From NCBI GenBank assembly GCA_046074525.1, contig JBJTOK010000021.1, positions 1 to 64,000 on the forward strand: a stretch of DNA of 64,000 nucleotides, read 5' to 3'. The stretch is from JAHEZL01 sp046074525. GTDB taxonomy: Bacteria; Bacteroidota; Bacteroidia; Flavobacteriales_C; GCA-002722245. The notes under the pieces are model-generated. The model saw only the letters and a program-made list of their open reading frames with translations, was not told the origin of the DNA and made no database searches. The position numbers and the translations under genes were made by a program. How positions within the stretch are numbered: the stretch's first letter is position 1; each line of letters begins with the position of its first letter. Positions 61,174 through 64,000 of this stretch are shown piece by piece.

Positions 61174-62910
61174 ATGCTGAAGCGAAACGCATATCATCTT
61201 TTTTTGTTTTTGCCTTTCTGCTTTTTGCTTTCCTGTAGTTTATCTCCATCAAAAACTATTGTTGTTTCTCCAGAGGATTCTCTTCTCGCTGTGTTGAACG
61301 AAATGCAGTCGGGAGATACTTTATTGCTGCATGGAGGGACTTATCGCGAAGGGTTGGAGGTTGCAACTAACGGCATAATCATTCAAGCTTTTCCTGGTGA
61401 GAAAGTTGTATTAAGCGGAACAGAGGAAATCAACAACTGGATTAAAGTAAAAGACAATCTGTACAAAGCCTTTTGCAAGAAAGAAGTTTTGCAGCTCTTT
61501 CATAAAGGCAAAATGCTGATGCCTGCACGTTGGCCGAACATCGATTCTATGTTCGATAAAAAAGGGTGGTTGCCATTATACACGAAGAAGAATACTACTG
61601 TTTTTAAAGGACATTCCTGGCCGGCGCATTATTGGGACAATGCTTTCTGTTTTTCGAATGCCGGACAGAAATGGGTGGTGAATATCGAAACGGTGAAATG
61701 CAATAGCGACGGTCTTTTAAACATGTCGGAACCGTGGTTCAACTACACTTCAGGAAATTATACCGGCGATGGTGAAGGCTATATCATCAAGCATTTGAAT
61801 GCGCTGGATACAATGAATGAATGGCATTGGCAAAACGATACTGTGTATGCAATGCTGCCTGAAGATCCTTCACAATCGGGAGGAGTGGAAGGTCAGACAA
61901 AAAAAATAATGCTCAGTGGAAAAGAGCTTTGTGATGTGCGTGTGAAAAATATATCCGTTTTTGGCGGACGCATTGAGTTCTCGGATTCAAAAGATATTTT
62001 GCTGGATAATGTAGATGTTGCTTATGGTACGCCGATTCAATCGTATGAATATTCCAACGGAGGGACGTATGCTGCTGTGATTTTTAATGGCGAGGCTGAA
62101 CATTGTTGTCTCTTTAATTCCGTGGTGAAAGGCAATTGGGGTGGAGCTGTGTTTTTAGCCGGTGAAGGCAATGAAGTATACAATTGCGAAATTTCCGATT
62201 GCAACTGGATGGGCAATGGTTCTGCAGCGGTTACCACAGAAGGTGCCGATCATGTGGTGATGAATTGCACGCTTTACAATTCGGGTAAATTCCTTATCGG
62301 ACACAGCAGAACGGAAAATATTACGATCAAATACAATCATCTGTACAATGGTGGGTATCTGACGAATGATATGGGGCTGACTTATGCCTACTGTACCGAT
62401 GGTGATGGTTCGGAGATAGCCTATAATTGGGTGCACGACAATAAAGCTACTAATGCCGGTGTGGGCATTTATATTGATATGGATGGCCACGATTTTCTGA
62501 TCCACCACAACACGGTCTGGAATTGTCAGAATGGGATTCAGACCATCATGGATGCCTATGATCACCAGCTGTACAATAATACCATCTGGAATTGCGGAAA
62601 AGCCATCAATTACTGGGGTGTAATGGGGACTAATATGTACAATCAAAGAGTGTACAACAACCTGGCCAATGGTATTTTTGATGCCGGCTCCGATATACAA
62701 TTCAATTTATGTGTAGGCGAATCACAATTTGTAGATGAAGCCAAACATGATTTCCGTTTGCGCAAAGATTCAAAAGCTATAGATTATGGCGCTTTCCTGG
62801 AAGGCATCACAACGTATTACACTGGAGCAAAGCCCGACGCCGGGGCTTATGAATATGGTATGGATCCTGTTGTTCCCGGTTACGACAGCACTTGTGTGTA
62901 TGCCGATTAG
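61174..62910 (+). CDS. Right-handed beta-helix lipoprotein
   Basis: A 578-aa lipoprotein. The N-terminus MLKRNAYHLFLFLPFCFLLS ends at a lipobox cysteine (LLSC). A conserved start of the parallel beta-helix (LHGGTYREGLEV) is followed by many coils with asparagine ladders: NCEISDCNWMGNGSAAV, ITIKYNHLYNGGY, DFLIHHNTVWNCQNGIQ, HQLYNNTIWNCGKAIN. Such Pfam-type right-handed helix proteins are often polysaccharide lyases or glycan-binding. I chose ATG 61174, 1 base after pckA, as a frame extending upstream overlaps pckA. The substrate is unknown. Confidence 0.82.
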   Translation: MLKRNAYHLFLFLPFCFLLSCSLSPSKTIVVSPEDSLLAVLNEMQSGDTLLLHGGTYREGLEVATNGIIIQAFPGEKVVLSGTEEINNWIKVKDNLYKAFCKKEVLQLFHKGKMLMPARWPNIDSMFDKKGWLPLYTKKNTTVFKGHSWPAHYWDNAFCFSNAGQKWVVNIETVKCNSDGLLNMSEPWFNYTSGNYTGDGEGYIIKHLNALDTMNEWHWQNDTVYAMLPEDPSQSGGVEGQTKKIMLSGKELCDVRVKNISVFGGRIEFSDSKDILLDNVDVAYGTPIQSYEYSNGGTYAAVIFNGEAEHCCLFNSVVKGNWGGAVFLAGEGNEVYNCEISDCNWMGNGSAAVTTEGADHVVMNCTLYNSGKFLIGHSRTENITIKYNHLYNGGYLTNDMGLTYAYCTDGDGSEIAYNWVHDNKATNAGVGIYIDMDGHDFLIHHNTVWNCQNGIQTIMDAYDHQLYNNTIWNCGKAINYWGVMGTNMYNQRVYNNLANGIFDAGSDIQFNLCVGESQFVDEAKHDFRLRKDSKAIDYGAFLEGITTYYTGAKPDAGAYEYGMDPVVPGYDSTCVYAD

Positions 62911-62925
62911 TTGTAAATTAGGAGA

Positions 62926-63621
62926 ATGAAAGTTTTTTACTTCCACAATACGAATGAAGAAAGGGTGATTCTGGATGAAGAGGAATCGGCGCATGCTGTG
63001 CGTGTGCTTCGTTTGAAGGAGGGCGATGAAGTGCATTTGATTGATGGGGAAGGCGGATTTTTTAAAGCGCAGATCACACTTGCGCACTCCAAAAAATGTG
63101 AGCTGCAGATTCTTTCACAGGAGCAGGTTTACAAAAGAAAATATTACAAACACATTGCCATCGCACCACCAAAAAGCATCGATCGTTTTGAATGGTTTCT
63201 GGAAAAGGCGACGGAGATTGGTGTAGATGAAATCACACCTTTACTAACAGATCGTTCGGAAAGAAAAAACCTGAATAATGAGCGACTGGAGAAAATTCTT
63301 ACTTCAACGATGAAGCAGTGTATTCAGCCTTTTCGTCCGAAGTTGAATGAATTGACACGTTACAGTGATTTTATTTCGAAAAACAAAAATGGCTATATCG
63401 CACATCTGGAAACAGGCGAGGAAGAATTGCTGCAAAAGATTTATCAGCCCGGATCGGATTGCCTGATTCTCATTGGCCCGGAAGGTGATTTTTCTCCGGC
63501 TGAAGTAAAATCCGCAAAAGAAAACGGATATGTTTCAATAAGTCTTGGACATTCCCGTTTAAGAGTAGAAACGGCCGGTGTAGCAGCCTGCCATACGATA
63601 ACTGTAGTGAACAATGATTAA
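62926..63621 (+). CDS. rsmE: 16S rRNA (uracil-1498-N3)-methyltransferase RsmE
   Basis: A SPOUT-class methyltransferase, 231 aa. The N-terminal PUA-like part (SAHAVRVLRLKEGDEVHLID) is followed by the SAM-binding trefoil knot with LIGPEGDFSPAEV and SLGHSRLRVETAG. These are RsmE signatures. It lies 15 bases after the beta-helix gene, and its last 8 bases overlap the next start. Confidence 0.95.
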   Translation: MKVFYFHNTNEERVILDEEESAHAVRVLRLKEGDEVHLIDGEGGFFKAQITLAHSKKCELQILSQEQVYKRKYYKHIAIAPPKSIDRFEWFLEKATEIGVDEITPLLTDRSERKNLNNERLEKILTSTMKQCIQPFRPKLNELTRYSDFISKNKNGYIAHLETGEEELLQKIYQPGSDCLILIGPEGDFSPAEVKSAKENGYVSISLGHSRLRVETAGVAACHTITVVNND

Positions 63622-64000
63622 GCGTTTAAGAGATAAAATACAAAGATCAACAGCTGTTAAATTCGCAGTTATTGCGCTTTTATTTTCATTATTCACTTCC
63701 TTCCAAAACCAAACCTACACCTACCAAATCGCTTTATTGAAATACAATGGCGGTGGCGACTGGTACGCTAATCCTACGTCTTTGTCTAATCTCATTAAAT
63801 TTTGCAACGACAATTTAAAGACGAATATCAATCCTGCGCCGGCAACAGTTTCTGTAGGGAGTGCCGATATTTTTCAGTATCCATTTCTGCACATGACCGG
63901 CCATGGAAATGTTGTTTTTTCGGCTGCTGATGCGGAAAATTTGAGGAACTATTTAAAGGCAGGAGGATTTTTGCATATCGATGATAATTATGGCATGGAT
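63614..64000 (+). CDS. DUF4159 domain protein (truncated by window end)
   Basis: Only the first 129 codons are present. A basic start (IKRLRDKIQRSTAVKF) leads into a signal or anchor helix (AVIALLFSLFTSF), then the DUF4159 beginning: IALLKYNGGGDWYANPTSL, HMTGHGNVVFSAADAENL and GGFLHIDDNYGMD, a Rossmann-like domain often linked to exported Bacteroidota proteins of unknown function. The ATG at 63614 overlaps the rsmE stop (ATGATTAA). Confidence 0.8.
   Translation, partial: MIKRLRDKIQRSTAVKFAVIALLFSLFTSFQNQTYTYQIALLKYNGGGDWYANPTSLSNLIKFCNDNLKTNINPAPATVSVGSADIFQYPFLHMTGHGNVVFSAADAENLRNYLKAGGFLHIDDNYGMD

Overview
The window is one stretch of a Bacteroidota chromosome. Evidence for the phylum: a type IX secretion C-terminal domain, a type II-C CRISPR-Cas locus with a Bacteroidota-style tracrRNA, FtsZ with a very long linker, a PASTA-tailed FtsI at the head of a gapless division cluster, and promoters of the TTG-N19/20-TAnnTT(T/C)G type instead of -35/-10 boxes. 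The genus cannot be fixed from the sequence alone; a free-living, T9SS-bearing member outside Bacteroides is my best guess.

Layout. 1-5997: right end of an IS3-family element, then cas2, cas1 and a 1493-aa cas9 (all minus) and a divergent tracrRNA with promoter and terminator; no CRISPR repeat array is in the window. 5995-10889: minus-strand housekeeping genes (unknown protein, DUF72, DJ-1/PfpI, two exported proteins, GTPase EngB, an alpha/beta hydrolase). 11042-27375: the complete dcw cluster (mraZ, rsmH, ftsL, ftsI, murE, mraY, murD, a second stand-alone MurD C-terminal domain, a small membrane protein, ftsW, murG, murC, ftsQ, ftsA, ftsZ), preceded by four 10-bp-phased MraZ boxes and closed by a strong terminator. 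27383-30978: photolyase, an exported phosphatase/arsenate-reductase-like protein, tRNA hydroxylase TrhO, an unknown protein. 31046-38893: a fatty-acid beta-oxidation operon (acyl-CoA synthetase, bifunctional hydroxyacyl-CoA dehydrogenase/enoyl-CoA hydratase, MORN-like protein, thiolase, acyl-CoA dehydrogenase). 39035-40084: CorA.

40274-47600 is accessory. It begins at an initiator tRNA-fMet followed by a decayed tyrosine-integrase fragment, then a T9SS-secreted beta-repeat protein, an IS1-type transposase fused to a broken Crp/Fnr-like gene, a Fic protein with an elaborate inverted-repeat operator, and remnants of other genes. 47598-50043 has a CLC chloride channel and rpsP. 50252-54290 (minus) is a tight three-gene operon: a heme oxygenase of the MpaB/Lcp family, a seven-helix membrane protein resembling PaxB/Pyr4 terpene cyclases, and a 7TM-SpoIIE phosphatase. 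This is the least ordinary gene combination here. 54470-64000 returns to core genes: rpsO, pnp, a nonsense-mutated exported protein, DUF423, an M32 carboxypeptidase, pckA, a beta-helix lipoprotein, rsmE and a truncated DUF4159 gene.

The best candidates for something undescribed are the MpaB/cyclase/phosphatase operon, the free-standing MurD C-terminal domain retained inside the dcw cluster, the Fic operator array, and the Cas9-tracrRNA pair with its array displaced by an insertion sequence.
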